This document shows positions 35,614-43,606 of a stretch of DNA of 64,000 nt, piece after piece. Each line of letters begins with the position of its first letter. The stretch's first letter is position 1. Both the position numbers and the translations under genes were made by a program. The notes under the pieces are model-generated. The model searched no databases and was not told the origin of the DNA. It saw only the letters and a list, made by a program, of their open reading frames with translations. This DNA comes from Oscillospiraceae bacterium (GTDB lineage: Bacteria; Bacillota; Clostridia; Oscillospirales; Oscillospiraceae): the NCBI GenBank assembly GCA_015067765.1, contig SVLV01000002.1, positions 62,001-126,000 on the forward strand, written 5' to 3'.

Positions 35614-35755
35614 AATGATTTCCTCTTTTCCTTTTTTTGTAATCTGCCGCAACTGTATACAGAATGGCAGAAATATACAAATATATAGTACCAAAAAGAC
35701 ATGAAAGACGTGAGTAATATTTTTGGCCATTTCTGCAAAAATTTCACATGACATC

Positions 35756-35784
35756 TTGCAAATGAGGCCGAATTATATGATAAT
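35756..35784 (+). promoter_or_regulatory. Promoter of AraC-family regulator gene
   Basis: -35 TTGCAA (35756-35761), 17-nt spacer, -10 GATAAT (35779-35784), 52 bp before the regulator ATG, within the 223-bp divergent region shared with the symporter gene. The rest of that region, AT-rich from 35640 to 35710, likely holds the symporter promoter and regulator sites, but I could not fix them. Confidence 0.5.
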
Positions 35785-35836
35785 AAAAAATAAATGCTGG
35801 AAAATCTGTGCAGACTATCCAAAAGGAGGGTGCAGG

Positions 35837-37081
35837 ATGTTTTACCAAACCGAGATCACATATCTGACCAGAGCATTGAAGAAGCTGCATTTGGACACCA
35901 CACAGATCAGAATCGACGATTCGGCACAGCAGCATCTCTCGTTCGGCCTGGAACCGGCATCCCTGCAGGACGCATCCTTTGAGCGGGCATTTTATGAGAT
36001 GCTGCACCGCGCAAAAGATCGTACCATCTATAAGATGTCGGATGCGCTGATGTCTACCTATCTTGTTATCCTGCTTCCCCAGACAGAAGAGAGAGTTGCC
36101 CTGGTGATTGGGCCGTATTTGACCAGTGAACCCACAAGAGAGCAGCTTTTTGAGGCAGCTGAGCGCATAAAGCTTCCCACGGCAGAGATTTCAAAACTGG
36201 AAACCTATTTTGGGCGGACTCCTGTTATCCGGGAGGAGAATCTCCTCCTGGCAATGTTACACACACTGGGCGAGACCATGTGGGGAGAAGAGAATGCCTA
36301 TGAGACTATGGATCTGAACTGGGAACTGGGCGAGTACTCCCAACGGAATATGGATCACAATCCTCATCGTGCGGAAGAGATGCTGGAACGGATGAGACAG
36401 ATGGAGCAGCGCTATGCCTTTGAAAATGAGCTGATGGACCGCGTGTCCCGGGGAATGACCCACCGCGCAGAAGTGATGATCAGCGGGATTGCCACAGGAA
36501 TGATGGAGCAGAGGCAGGCAGATCCGGTGCGCAATATCAAAAACTATGGAATCATCGCCAATACCCTACTGCGCAAGGCGGCCGAGCGAGGAGGGGTACA
36601 CCCGGTGCACCTGGATGCCGTGTCGGCCAAGTTCAGTTCCCGGCTGGAGAATGTGATGAAGGTCACCGAGGGACATGAACTGCTGGGAGAGATGGTGCGG
36701 AGTTATTGCCGTCTGGTGCGCAAGCATGCGACGCAGCAGTATTCGCCGCTGATCCAGAAGACGATCGCCTATATGGAGGCGGATCTCTCTGCCGATCTGA
36801 GTCTCAGCCATTTGGCGCAGGTGCAGAATATCAATGCCAGCTATTTATCCGGCCTGTTTCGTCGGGAAACCGGAAAAACCATCACGGAACATGTCAACGA
36901 AAAGCGTATGGAACTGGCTGCTCATTTGCTGCGCAGTACACACCTGCAGATTCAGACAATTGCACAGCACTGTGGTATCTCTGATGCCAATTATTTCTCC
37001 AAAGTGTTTAAGCGCATCTATTTGGTTACACCGAAAGAATTCCGGGAAAGCACCCAAAATTATTTTCGGCGCAAGGAGTAG
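35837..37081 (+). CDS. AraC-family transcriptional regulator, divergent to symporter-GH2
   Basis: A 414-aa regulator from MFYQTEITYLTRALKKLHLD (GGAGG 8 nt upstream; the ORF-track start is 114 bp too early). The first 300 residues are a large, poorly recognisable sensing region. The last 100 are the double helix-turn-helix of AraC/XylS proteins: LSLSHLAQVQNINASYLSGLF, then LQIQTIAQHCGISDANYFSKV and KRIYLVTPKEFRES. It is transcribed away from the symporter-GH2 pair and so probably controls it in response to the imported glycoside. Confidence 0.88.
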   Translation: MFYQTEITYLTRALKKLHLDTTQIRIDDSAQQHLSFGLEPASLQDASFERAFYEMLHRAKDRTIYKMSDALMSTYLVILLPQTEERVALVIGPYLTSEPTREQLFEAAERIKLPTAEISKLETYFGRTPVIREENLLLAMLHTLGETMWGEENAYETMDLNWELGEYSQRNMDHNPHRAEEMLERMRQMEQRYAFENELMDRVSRGMTHRAEVMISGIATGMMEQRQADPVRNIKNYGIIANTLLRKAAERGGVHPVHLDAVSAKFSSRLENVMKVTEGHELLGEMVRSYCRLVRKHATQQYSPLIQKTIAYMEADLSADLSLSHLAQVQNINASYLSGLFRRETGKTITEHVNEKRMELAAHLLRSTHLQIQTIAQHCGISDANYFSKVFKRIYLVTPKEFRESTQNYFRRKE

Positions 37082-37084
37082 GCC

Positions 37085-37912
37085 CTATTCGATATGAGGG
37101 GCATCCTCCCGGGGCGCATGGCCGAAATGTGCCCGGTAGGCACGGTAGAAGGAGGAGTAGTCCAAAAAGCCGCAGGCAATGCAGGCGTTGCCTGCAGATT
37201 CCCCGCGCTGGATCATAGCGCGTGCCGCCAGAAGCCGCTTGATGGTCACATATTCCCAGAAGGAGGATCCGGTGGTTTGCTGGAAGATCCGGCTGATCTG
37301 CGACCTGCTGCGGTAAAAGGTGTCCGCAAGAAACTGCAGGGAGAGGGGCTCGAAGAGATGCTCGTTCACATAGGAGACCACTTTTCCATGGAGTGATTGC
37401 GATTCAAATGATGTGAAGCTATTATCCTTGTCATAGAAACTTTGTAATGTGGTGAGAAAAAGCATCAGTCGGGCAGTCAGATTCAAGCGGACATTGGGAA
37501 TATCCGCAAAGGAAAAACCGGAAAAAGCAGCCCGGAGGCGACCTTCGGGGTCCTCAGAAGCCGGGTAGCAGTTGTGCTGCCCCAGGGGGCGATCCAGGAA
37601 TGGACGAAGAAGATGACTGTCCGGAGCCAGCTGCTCTAAAAGAGCGGGAGAGAAGTGGATGGCGATCCGCTCGTAGGGCTCATCAGGGCTGATGGTCAGC
37701 GTATGGGTCTCTGCACTGCGCATGATCAGAATGTCCCTGGGCTGCAAGGGATAGGAGGTTCCTTCTATCAGATAGCTGCCATGGCCGGAGAGAAAATAAT
37801 AGATCTCCATCCACTCATGGGCATGCATCACATAGTCTTCCTGGCGGGGAGCGGGATCCAATGTGTGGTGACTGTACAAGCGGTCGTCACGATAGGAAAA
37901 AATATGTGGCAT
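37085..37912 (-). CDS. AraC-family transcriptional regulator with cupin sensor, divergent to hexuronate cluster
   Basis: A 275-aa regulator. Residues 1-100 form a cupin/arabinose-binding-like sensor (HAHEWMEIYYFLSGHGSYLIEG, then YPLQPRDILIMR). Residues 175-275 are the AraC DNA-binding domain (LSLQFLADTFYRSRSQISRIF; CIACGFLDYSSFYRAYRAHFG). It converges with the other AraC gene with a 3-bp gap and is divergent from the plus-strand kinase-gnd-uxaC cluster, which it probably regulates, binding a sugar or sugar acid. Confidence 0.88.
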   Translation of the reverse strand: MPHIFSYRDDRLYSHHTLDPAPRQEDYVMHAHEWMEIYYFLSGHGSYLIEGTSYPLQPRDILIMRSAETHTLTISPDEPYERIAIHFSPALLEQLAPDSHLLRPFLDRPLGQHNCYPASEDPEGRLRAAFSGFSFADIPNVRLNLTARLMLFLTTLQSFYDKDNSFTSFESQSLHGKVVSYVNEHLFEPLSLQFLADTFYRSRSQISRIFQQTTGSSFWEYVTIKRLLAARAMIQRGESAGNACIACGFLDYSSFYRAYRAHFGHAPREDAPHIE

Positions 37913-38078
37913 GTGTTCACCTCCGTCATTTTTTAATTACCATAGCATATAATGCGCCATTTTGCAATGTCAGATGATGGAAAATGCAATTCCATTGTAA
38001 ATTGTATTGCGGTACAATGATTGCATAAAAAGTAAAATACATTAAATTTAAAATAGTTTAAGAAGGGAATGTATTGTT
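37913..38078. promoter_or_regulatory. Divergent control region with repeated TGCAAT motifs
   Basis: 166 bp between the AraC gene and the kinase gene. TGCAAT occurs at 37963-37968 and 37985-37990, 22 bp apart (two helical turns), and in inverted orientation (ATTGCA) at 38020-38025. A separate dyad ATTGTA-TTGCGG-TACAAT spans 38001-38018. A minus-strand promoter TTGCAA-17-TATGGT (37939-37967) could drive the regulator. AraC-type regulators often use direct repeats about 21 bp apart, so these are candidate operators. Confidence 0.4.
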
Positions 38079-39158
38079 ATGGAACTGAATCTGCGCAAAA
38101 ACTGCCGTTACGCCATTGCATGTCCCACCAGCATGGGTGTGCGCATCACTCCGGACAACCGTATGGCTGTCCATGCCAGCAACCACTTCTACATGCAGGC
38201 CACCAGCGCTGAGAGCAATGTGCTGAATGTGGCATCTTCCCTGGGCAATGAGTGCCTGGTGCTGACCAAGTTTGTCAAGGGCAGCCCCATCGCTCAGTTT
38301 ATCAAGAATGATCTGCGCTCCCGCAATATCAACTTTGAGGGGGTTGAGGTGGATCAGGGCGGCCCCTGGGGCTATCGCCATCAGTTCAACATTGCAGATA
38401 GTGGCTTCGGTATGCGTGCTCCCCGCGTGTGGAACGACCGCGCCGGTGAGGTTGGCACCACGCTGAGTGCTGACGAGTTTGATTTTGAGCGCATCTTTGG
38501 TGCCGAGGGTGTTGCCATCCTGCACATCTCCGGTCTGATTGCCGCTATGAGCCGCTCCACCACCGAGTTCTGCCTGGCTTGCGCCCGCGCTGCCAAGGAG
38601 CACGGTACCCTCGTCTCCTTTGACCTGAATCACCGCGCTACTTTCTGGAAGGGCCGCGAGGAGGAACTGCATGCTGCATTCCACGAGATCGCTTCCGTGG
38701 CCGATATTCTGGTGGGCAACGAAGAGGACTTCCAGCTGTGCCTGGGCTTTACCGGTCCTGAAGCCGGCGGCAAGGATCTGTCCGGCAAGATCGAGAGTTT
38801 CAAGGGTATGATCCGCGAGGTCAAGGCCAAGTATCCCAACGCAAAGGTATATGGCACCACCCTGCGCCAGGTCATCAGTGCCAACGAGCACATGTGGGGC
38901 TGCCTGCTCCATGCTGACGACGAGTGGTGCGTGGAGGAACCCCGCAACATTCAGGTGATGGATCGTATCGGCGGCGGCGACGGCTTTACCGGCGGCCTGC
39001 TGTACGGTCTGCTGCAGGGCTGGGAGCCCGCCAAGTGCGCTCAGTTCGGTTGGGCCACTGGTGTTCTGGCCGCCAGCAGTCTCAACGACTATGCCCAGCC
39101 CGCCGATGAGAAGCAGGTTTGGGATATCTATGCCGGCAATGCCCGCGTACAGAGATAA
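38079..39158 (+). CDS. PfkB-family sugar-acid kinase (KDG kinase-like or gluconate kinase)
   Basis: A 359-aa ribokinase-fold ATP-dependent sugar kinase. The C-terminal PfkB signature DRIGGGDGFTGGLLYGLL holds the anion hole and catalytic Asp; FDLNHRATFW and ILVGNEEDF are typical of the KDG-kinase branch. The N-terminus (CPTSMGVRITPDNRMAVHAS) is distinctive. It is usually annotated as KDG kinase or sugar kinase. Because the next gene is 6-phosphogluconate dehydrogenase (18 bp downstream) and no KDPG aldolase or mannonate dehydratase is nearby, phosphorylation of gluconate is at least as plausible. First gene of the hexuronate cluster. Confidence 0.82.
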   Translation: MELNLRKNCRYAIACPTSMGVRITPDNRMAVHASNHFYMQATSAESNVLNVASSLGNECLVLTKFVKGSPIAQFIKNDLRSRNINFEGVEVDQGGPWGYRHQFNIADSGFGMRAPRVWNDRAGEVGTTLSADEFDFERIFGAEGVAILHISGLIAAMSRSTTEFCLACARAAKEHGTLVSFDLNHRATFWKGREEELHAAFHEIASVADILVGNEEDFQLCLGFTGPEAGGKDLSGKIESFKGMIREVKAKYPNAKVYGTTLRQVISANEHMWGCLLHADDEWCVEEPRNIQVMDRIGGGDGFTGGLLYGLLQGWEPAKCAQFGWATGVLAASSLNDYAQPADEKQVWDIYAGNARVQR

Positions 39159-39176
39159 CAGAGGAGGAAGAGAAAC

Positions 39177-40628
39177 ATGAAGAAAGCTGATATTGGTCTG
39201 GTCGGTCTGGCCGTCATGGGTGAAAACCTGGTCATGAATATGGAGTCCAAGGGCTTCACCGTGGCCGTCTATAACCGTACTACTGAGAAGGTCAAGGCCT
39301 TTGTGGAAGGCCGCGCTGCCGGTAAGAATATCATCGGATGCTACAGCATCGAGGAACTGGTTTCCAATTTGGAGAAGCCCCGCAAGGTCTTTATGATGGT
39401 CAAGGCCGGTCAGGCAGTGGACCAGTTGATCGAGCAGCTGCTGCCCCTGCTGGAGGAGGGCGACATCCTTATCGACGGCGGCAACAGCCATTTCCCCGAC
39501 ACCATCCGCCGCACCGAGTATGTGGAGAGCAAGGGTCTGCTGTATGTGGGCTGCGGCGTCTCCGGCGGTGAGGAGGGTGCACTGAAGGGTCCCTCCATGA
39601 TGCCCGGTGGTTCTGTGGCTGCCTGGCCCTTCGTGAAGCCCATCTTCCAGGGCGTCTGCGCCAAGGTGGAAGACGGCGCTGCCTGCTGCGATTGGGTTGG
39701 CGAGAATGGTGCCGGTCACTTCGTCAAGATGGTCCATAACGGCATTGAGTATGGTGATATGCAGTTGATCTGCGAGGCTTACCAGCTGATGCGTGACGGT
39801 CTCGGCATGAGCCCCGAGGAGATGCACGAGGTGCTGACTGCTTGGAACGAGACCGAACTGGACAGCTATCTGATCGAGATCACCCGCGACATCCTGGGCT
39901 ACAAGGATGAAAACGGTGAGACCACGGTAAACTACATCCTGGATACTGCCGGCCAGAAGGGTACCGGCAAGTGGACTGCTGTTGCTGCTCTGGATGAGGG
40001 TGTGCCTCTGACCCTGATCGGCGAGGCTGTCTTCTCCCGCTGCCTGTCCGCCATGAAGTCTGAACGTGTGAATGCGGCCAAGGTGTTCCCCAAGAGTATC
40101 CCTGCTTTCGAGGGCGATAAGGCTGCCTTTATCGAGTGCATCCGTAAGGCTCTGTATGCCTCCAAGATCATCTCCTATGCCCAGGGCTATACCCTGATGC
40201 GTACGGCAGCCAAGACCTATGGCTGGAACCTGAACTACGGCGGCATCGCCCTCATGTGGCGCGGCGGCTGCATCATCCGCAGCGTGTTCCTGGGCAAGAT
40301 CAAGGAAGCTTACGATAAGAACCCCGCTCTGGAGAATCTGCTGCTGGATGACTACTTCGCCGAAACCATCAAGACTCTGGTGGATGCATGGCGCGAGGTG
40401 GTTGCCTATGCCGTGAAGATCGGCGTTCCCATGCCCGCATTCTCTTCTGCACTGAACTATTTCGACGGCTACACCACTGAGTGCCTGCCCGCTAACCTGC
40501 TGCAGGCTCAGCGTGATTACTTCGGCGCCCATACCTATGAGCGTATCGATCAGCCCCGCGGAAAGTTCTTCCATACCAACTGGACCGGCCACGGTGGCAA
40601 CACCTCTGCAGGTACCTATAATGCATAA
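39177..40628 (+). CDS. gnd: 6-phosphogluconate dehydrogenase, decarboxylating
   Basis: Oxidatively decarboxylates 6-phosphogluconate to ribulose-5-phosphate with NADP+ or NAD+. At 483 aa it is the long homodimeric form. Motifs: GLVGLAVMGENLVMNMESKG with VYNRTTEKV (NRT suggests NADP), ILIDGGNSHFPDTIRR, VGCGVSGGEEGALKGPSMMPGG, GAGHFVKMVHNGIEYGDMQ (catalytic Lys and substrate His-Asn) and QRDYFGAHTYERID near the C-terminus. Its place inside a hexuronate cluster rather than with zwf is unusual and is central to the alternative-pathway proposal. Strong GAGGAGGAAGAG site upstream. Confidence 0.97.
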   Translation: MKKADIGLVGLAVMGENLVMNMESKGFTVAVYNRTTEKVKAFVEGRAAGKNIIGCYSIEELVSNLEKPRKVFMMVKAGQAVDQLIEQLLPLLEEGDILIDGGNSHFPDTIRRTEYVESKGLLYVGCGVSGGEEGALKGPSMMPGGSVAAWPFVKPIFQGVCAKVEDGAACCDWVGENGAGHFVKMVHNGIEYGDMQLICEAYQLMRDGLGMSPEEMHEVLTAWNETELDSYLIEITRDILGYKDENGETTVNYILDTAGQKGTGKWTAVAALDEGVPLTLIGEAVFSRCLSAMKSERVNAAKVFPKSIPAFEGDKAAFIECIRKALYASKIISYAQGYTLMRTAAKTYGWNLNYGGIALMWRGGCIIRSVFLGKIKEAYDKNPALENLLLDDYFAETIKTLVDAWREVVAYAVKIGVPMPAFSSALNYFDGYTTECLPANLLQAQRDYFGAHTYERIDQPRGKFFHTNWTGHGGNTSAGTYNA

Positions 40629-41445
40629 GGGCATTATTGCCCTGGATCTGGACGGAACACTGCTGAACTCCGATAAGCAGTTGACTCCCGGTAATTTAAG
40701 CGCTTTGGAGCGTGCTGCGGCGGTGGGCTACGTAATCGTGCCCACCACCGGCCGCTTTTTCGGTGCCATGCCGGAGGTGATCCGTCAGCTTCCGTTTTTG
40801 CGCTATGCCATTACCATCAACGGTGCGCAGGTGGAGGATCTGAAAACCGGGGAAGTGATCTATCGGGCCGAGATGCCATGGCAGCAATGCATTGAACTGA
40901 TGCAGCTGCTGGATACGCTGCCGGTGATCTATGACTGTTATATGGACAACGATGCCTTTATGACAGAGGAGCTGAAGCAGTATATCGATGAGTTTATCTC
41001 CAGTCCCCATTACCGCAAGATGTTCCATGATCTGCGAAAGCCGGTCCCTGAACTGAAGGCTTATCTGGCACAGCGGAAAACGGATATCCAGAAGGTGCAG
41101 TTTTTTATGAAGGATCCTCAGCTGCGTCTGCAGTTGCTGGAGGAGTTGCCCCAACGCTTCGCGGATATCTGCGTGTCTAGCTCGGTACCCGGCAACCTGG
41201 AGGTCAATCAGGCCCGGGCCAATAAGGGAGAGGCGTTGCTGGCTCTTGCGGCGCATCTGGGCCTGAAGAGGGAGGATACCATCTCCTTCGGTGACGGACT
41301 CAACGATATCTCCATGCTGAAGACAGCCGGTATCGGTGTGGCAATGGCCAACGCCTGTCCGGAAGCTCTTGCGGCAGCCGATCGAACGACCCTGTCCTGT
41401 GACGAGGACGGTGTGGCATATGCAATTGATCAAATCTGTTTTTGA
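40621..41445 (+). CDS. Cof-type HAD phosphatase
   Basis: A 274-aa HAD hydrolase of the Cof/type C2b cap class. Start MHKGIIALDLDGTLLNSDKQLT overlaps the gnd stop by 8 bp; the ORF-track start lies far inside gnd. Motif I ALDLDGTLLNS, motif II VPTTGR, motif III Lys in NKGEALLAL and motif IV ISFGDGLNDISML are intact. Such enzymes dephosphorylate sugar phosphates, FMN or related compounds. Coupling to gnd suggests it removes a toxic or dead-end sugar-acid phosphate, but the substrate is unknown. Confidence 0.88.
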   Translation: MHKGIIALDLDGTLLNSDKQLTPGNLSALERAAAVGYVIVPTTGRFFGAMPEVIRQLPFLRYAITINGAQVEDLKTGEVIYRAEMPWQQCIELMQLLDTLPVIYDCYMDNDAFMTEELKQYIDEFISSPHYRKMFHDLRKPVPELKAYLAQRKTDIQKVQFFMKDPQLRLQLLEELPQRFADICVSSSVPGNLEVNQARANKGEALLALAAHLGLKREDTISFGDGLNDISMLKTAGIGVAMANACPEALAAADRTTLSCDEDGVAYAIDQICF

Positions 41446-41470
41446 TGAATGAACGAAAGAGGGTAATGAT

Positions 41471-42319
41471 ATGAATCTTTCTCTGAAGCCGGATATGACC
41501 GGTAAGGTAGTTGTTATCACCGGTGGCGCAGGCGTTCTGTGCCGCGAGTTCGCCAAGGCACTGGCCCTGTGCGGTGCCAAGGTTGCTATTTTGAATCGCA
41601 CCCTGTCCAAGGCAGAGGAAGTGGCTGCCGAGATCTGTGCTATGGGCGGCGAGGCTGCTGCCGTGCAGGTGGATGTGACCGATAAGCAGAGCGTAGAGGC
41701 TGCTCACGAGGCAGTTCTGGCCCGCTACGGCAAGTGCGATATCCTCATCAACGGCGCAGGCGGCAACCATCCCCGTGCCACTACCGATCAGGAGTATTTC
41801 TCTGCTGAGGGTCTGGACAATGATACCAAGACCTTCTTTGATCTGGACCAGGATGACATCCAGTTCGTGATGAATCTGAACTTCATCGGCACTCTGCTGC
41901 CGACCCAGGCCTTTGCCCGCGATATGCTGGGCCGCCAGGGCTGCAGCATTCTGAATGTCAGCTCCATGAACGCATTTACTCCCCTGACCAAGATCCCCGC
42001 TTATTCCGGCGCCAAGGCAGCCATCTCCAACTTTACGCAGTGGCTGGCCGTCCACTTCAGCAAGGAGGGCATTCGCGTCAACGCAATTGCTCCCGGTTTC
42101 TTCTCCACCGAGCAGAACAAGAAACTGCTGTGGAATGAGGATGGTACGCCCACTGCCCGTACCGGTAAGATCCTGGCTGCCACCCCCATGGGTCGTTTCG
42201 GCGCTCCTGAGGAACTGCTGGGTGCCCTGATGTTCCTGGCAGATGACAAGGCGTCCTCCTTCGTTACCGGTATTGTCATCCCCGTGGATGGCGGCTTCAG
42301 CGCCTACAGCGGCGTGTAA
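41471..42319 (+). CDS. SDR-family oxidoreductase, D-mannonate oxidoreductase (fructuronate reductase)-like
   Basis: A 282-aa short-chain dehydrogenase. Cofactor loop VVITGGAGVLCREFAKAL, NGAGGNHP, catalytic Ser in ILNVSSMNAFTP and YSGAKAA (Tyr-x-x-x-Lys), and the closing PVDGGFSAYSGV. Sequence and context match the SDR-type UxuB of Gram-positive bacteria, which reduces fructuronate to mannonate with NADH. It lies two genes before uxaC, whose product fructuronate would be its substrate. The assignment of substrate is inference. Confidence 0.82.
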   Translation: MNLSLKPDMTGKVVVITGGAGVLCREFAKALALCGAKVAILNRTLSKAEEVAAEICAMGGEAAAVQVDVTDKQSVEAAHEAVLARYGKCDILINGAGGNHPRATTDQEYFSAEGLDNDTKTFFDLDQDDIQFVMNLNFIGTLLPTQAFARDMLGRQGCSILNVSSMNAFTPLTKIPAYSGAKAAISNFTQWLAVHFSKEGIRVNAIAPGFFSTEQNKKLLWNEDGTPTARTGKILAATPMGRFGAPEELLGALMFLADDKASSFVTGIVIPVDGGFSAYSGV

Positions 42320-42331
42320 GGAGGCCTTTGG

Positions 42332-43606
42332 ATGGAACAGTTTCTCTATTCTCCCCGTGAAGAGGGGTTGACCGCTGAAGAGATCCGCGGCGCGCTGCTG
42401 CAGACTCTGGAGGGCCGTCAGCTGAAGCATGTGCTGATCATTCCTCCGGACTATACCCGTTTCCATTCCAACTCCGGTTTTATCACCAATGTTTATTACC
42501 ACGCACTGACCGATATGGGGTGCGAGGTGGACATCCTTCCTGCCCTGGGCACCCATGTGCCTGTTACGCAGGAGGAGGCCGCCCATATGTTTGGCGACAT
42601 CCCCTATGAGAAGTTCATTCCCCACAACTGGCGCACCGATGTGGTGAAACTGGGCGAGGTGCCCGCCTCCTATCTGGAGGAGATCACCGATGGCCTGTGG
42701 CATGATCCTGTTTCTGTGGAGATCAATCGTCTCGTCATGGATGAGAAGTACGATCTGATCCTGTCCGTGGGTCAGGTGGTGCCCCATGAGGTGATCGGCA
42801 TGGCAAACCATGCCAAGAACCTCTTTGTGGGTGTGGGCGGCAGCGATATGATCAACAAGAGCCATATGGTCGGAGCTGTCTATGGCATGGAGAAGGTGAT
42901 GGGCAAGGACCATGCTCCCGTCCGCAAGATCTTTGATTACGGCATGGAGCACTTCCTGAACCAGCGCCCCATCCTGTTTGTACTGACTGTGACTACGGCA
43001 CCCGGTGGAAACATCAAGACCCACGGCCTGTTTATCGGCGATACCCGCAAGGTGCTGGAAAATGCCATTGAGCTGGCCCAGAAGAAGAATATCGACTTCG
43101 TGGAGACCGGCATCAAGAAGTGCGTGGTTTACCTGAATCCGGAGGAATTCCACAGCACCTGGCTGGGCAATAAGTCTGTGTACCGTACTCGTATGGCCAT
43201 CGCCGATGGCGGCGAGCTGCTGGTACTGGCCCCCGGTGTAGAGCGTTTCGGTGAGGACGATACGGTGGATCTGCTGATCCGCAAGTATGGTTACCGCGGA
43301 CGTGAGTATACGCTGGAGCAGTTTGAAAAGCCGGAGAACCAGGATCTGCGCGATAATATGGGCGCTGCAGCACACCTGATCCACGGCTCTGCCGATGGAC
43401 GCTTTACCATTACCTATGCAGTGAAGGACATCACCAAAGAAGAGGTGGAGGGCGTCGGTTTCCAAGCCGCTGACTATGAGCAGATGGTGCAGCGCTATGA
43501 TCCCGAAAAGCTGCAGCCCGGGTATAACACCATGCCCGATGGCGAAGAGATTTATTATATCCCCAACCCCGCTCTGGGTTTGTGGATCAATAGGGAGAAG
43601 TTCTGA
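42332..43606 (+). CDS. LarA-like nickel-pincer racemase/epimerase family protein (DUF2088)
   Basis: A 424-aa member of the lactate racemase (LarA) superfamily. Residues matching the Lactobacillus LarA active site can be placed: DYTR (D40/R43), GTHVPVT (H75), and PHEVIGMANHAKNLFVGVGG...KSH, where H152, K162 and H178 keep the 10- and 16-residue spacing of LarA His174, Lys184 (nickel-pincer attachment) and His200 (Ni ligand). The family inverts alpha-hydroxy acids, and a gluconate 2-epimerase is among reported members. Between the mannonate-forming SDR and uxaC, a mannonate-gluconate C2 epimerase is the natural guess. larB/C/E cofactor genes are not here. Overlaps uxaC by one base. Confidence 0.8.
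   Translation: MEQFLYSPREEGLTAEEIRGALLQTLEGRQLKHVLIIPPDYTRFHSNSGFITNVYYHALTDMGCEVDILPALGTHVPVTQEEAAHMFGDIPYEKFIPHNWRTDVVKLGEVPASYLEEITDGLWHDPVSVEINRLVMDEKYDLILSVGQVVPHEVIGMANHAKNLFVGVGGSDMINKSHMVGAVYGMEKVMGKDHAPVRKIFDYGMEHFLNQRPILFVLTVTTAPGGNIKTHGLFIGDTRKVLENAIELAQKKNIDFVETGIKKCVVYLNPEEFHSTWLGNKSVYRTRMAIADGGELLVLAPGVERFGEDDTVDLLIRKYGYRGREYTLEQFEKPENQDLRDNMGAAAHLIHGSADGRFTITYAVKDITKEEVEGVGFQAADYEQMVQRYDPEKLQPGYNTMPDGEEIYYIPNPALGLWINREKF

Noticed and set aside
38058-40634. 858-aa minus-strand ORF opposite the kinase and gnd genes
   Set aside because: It spans two recognised plus-strand genes and their intergenic gap; no domain motif.
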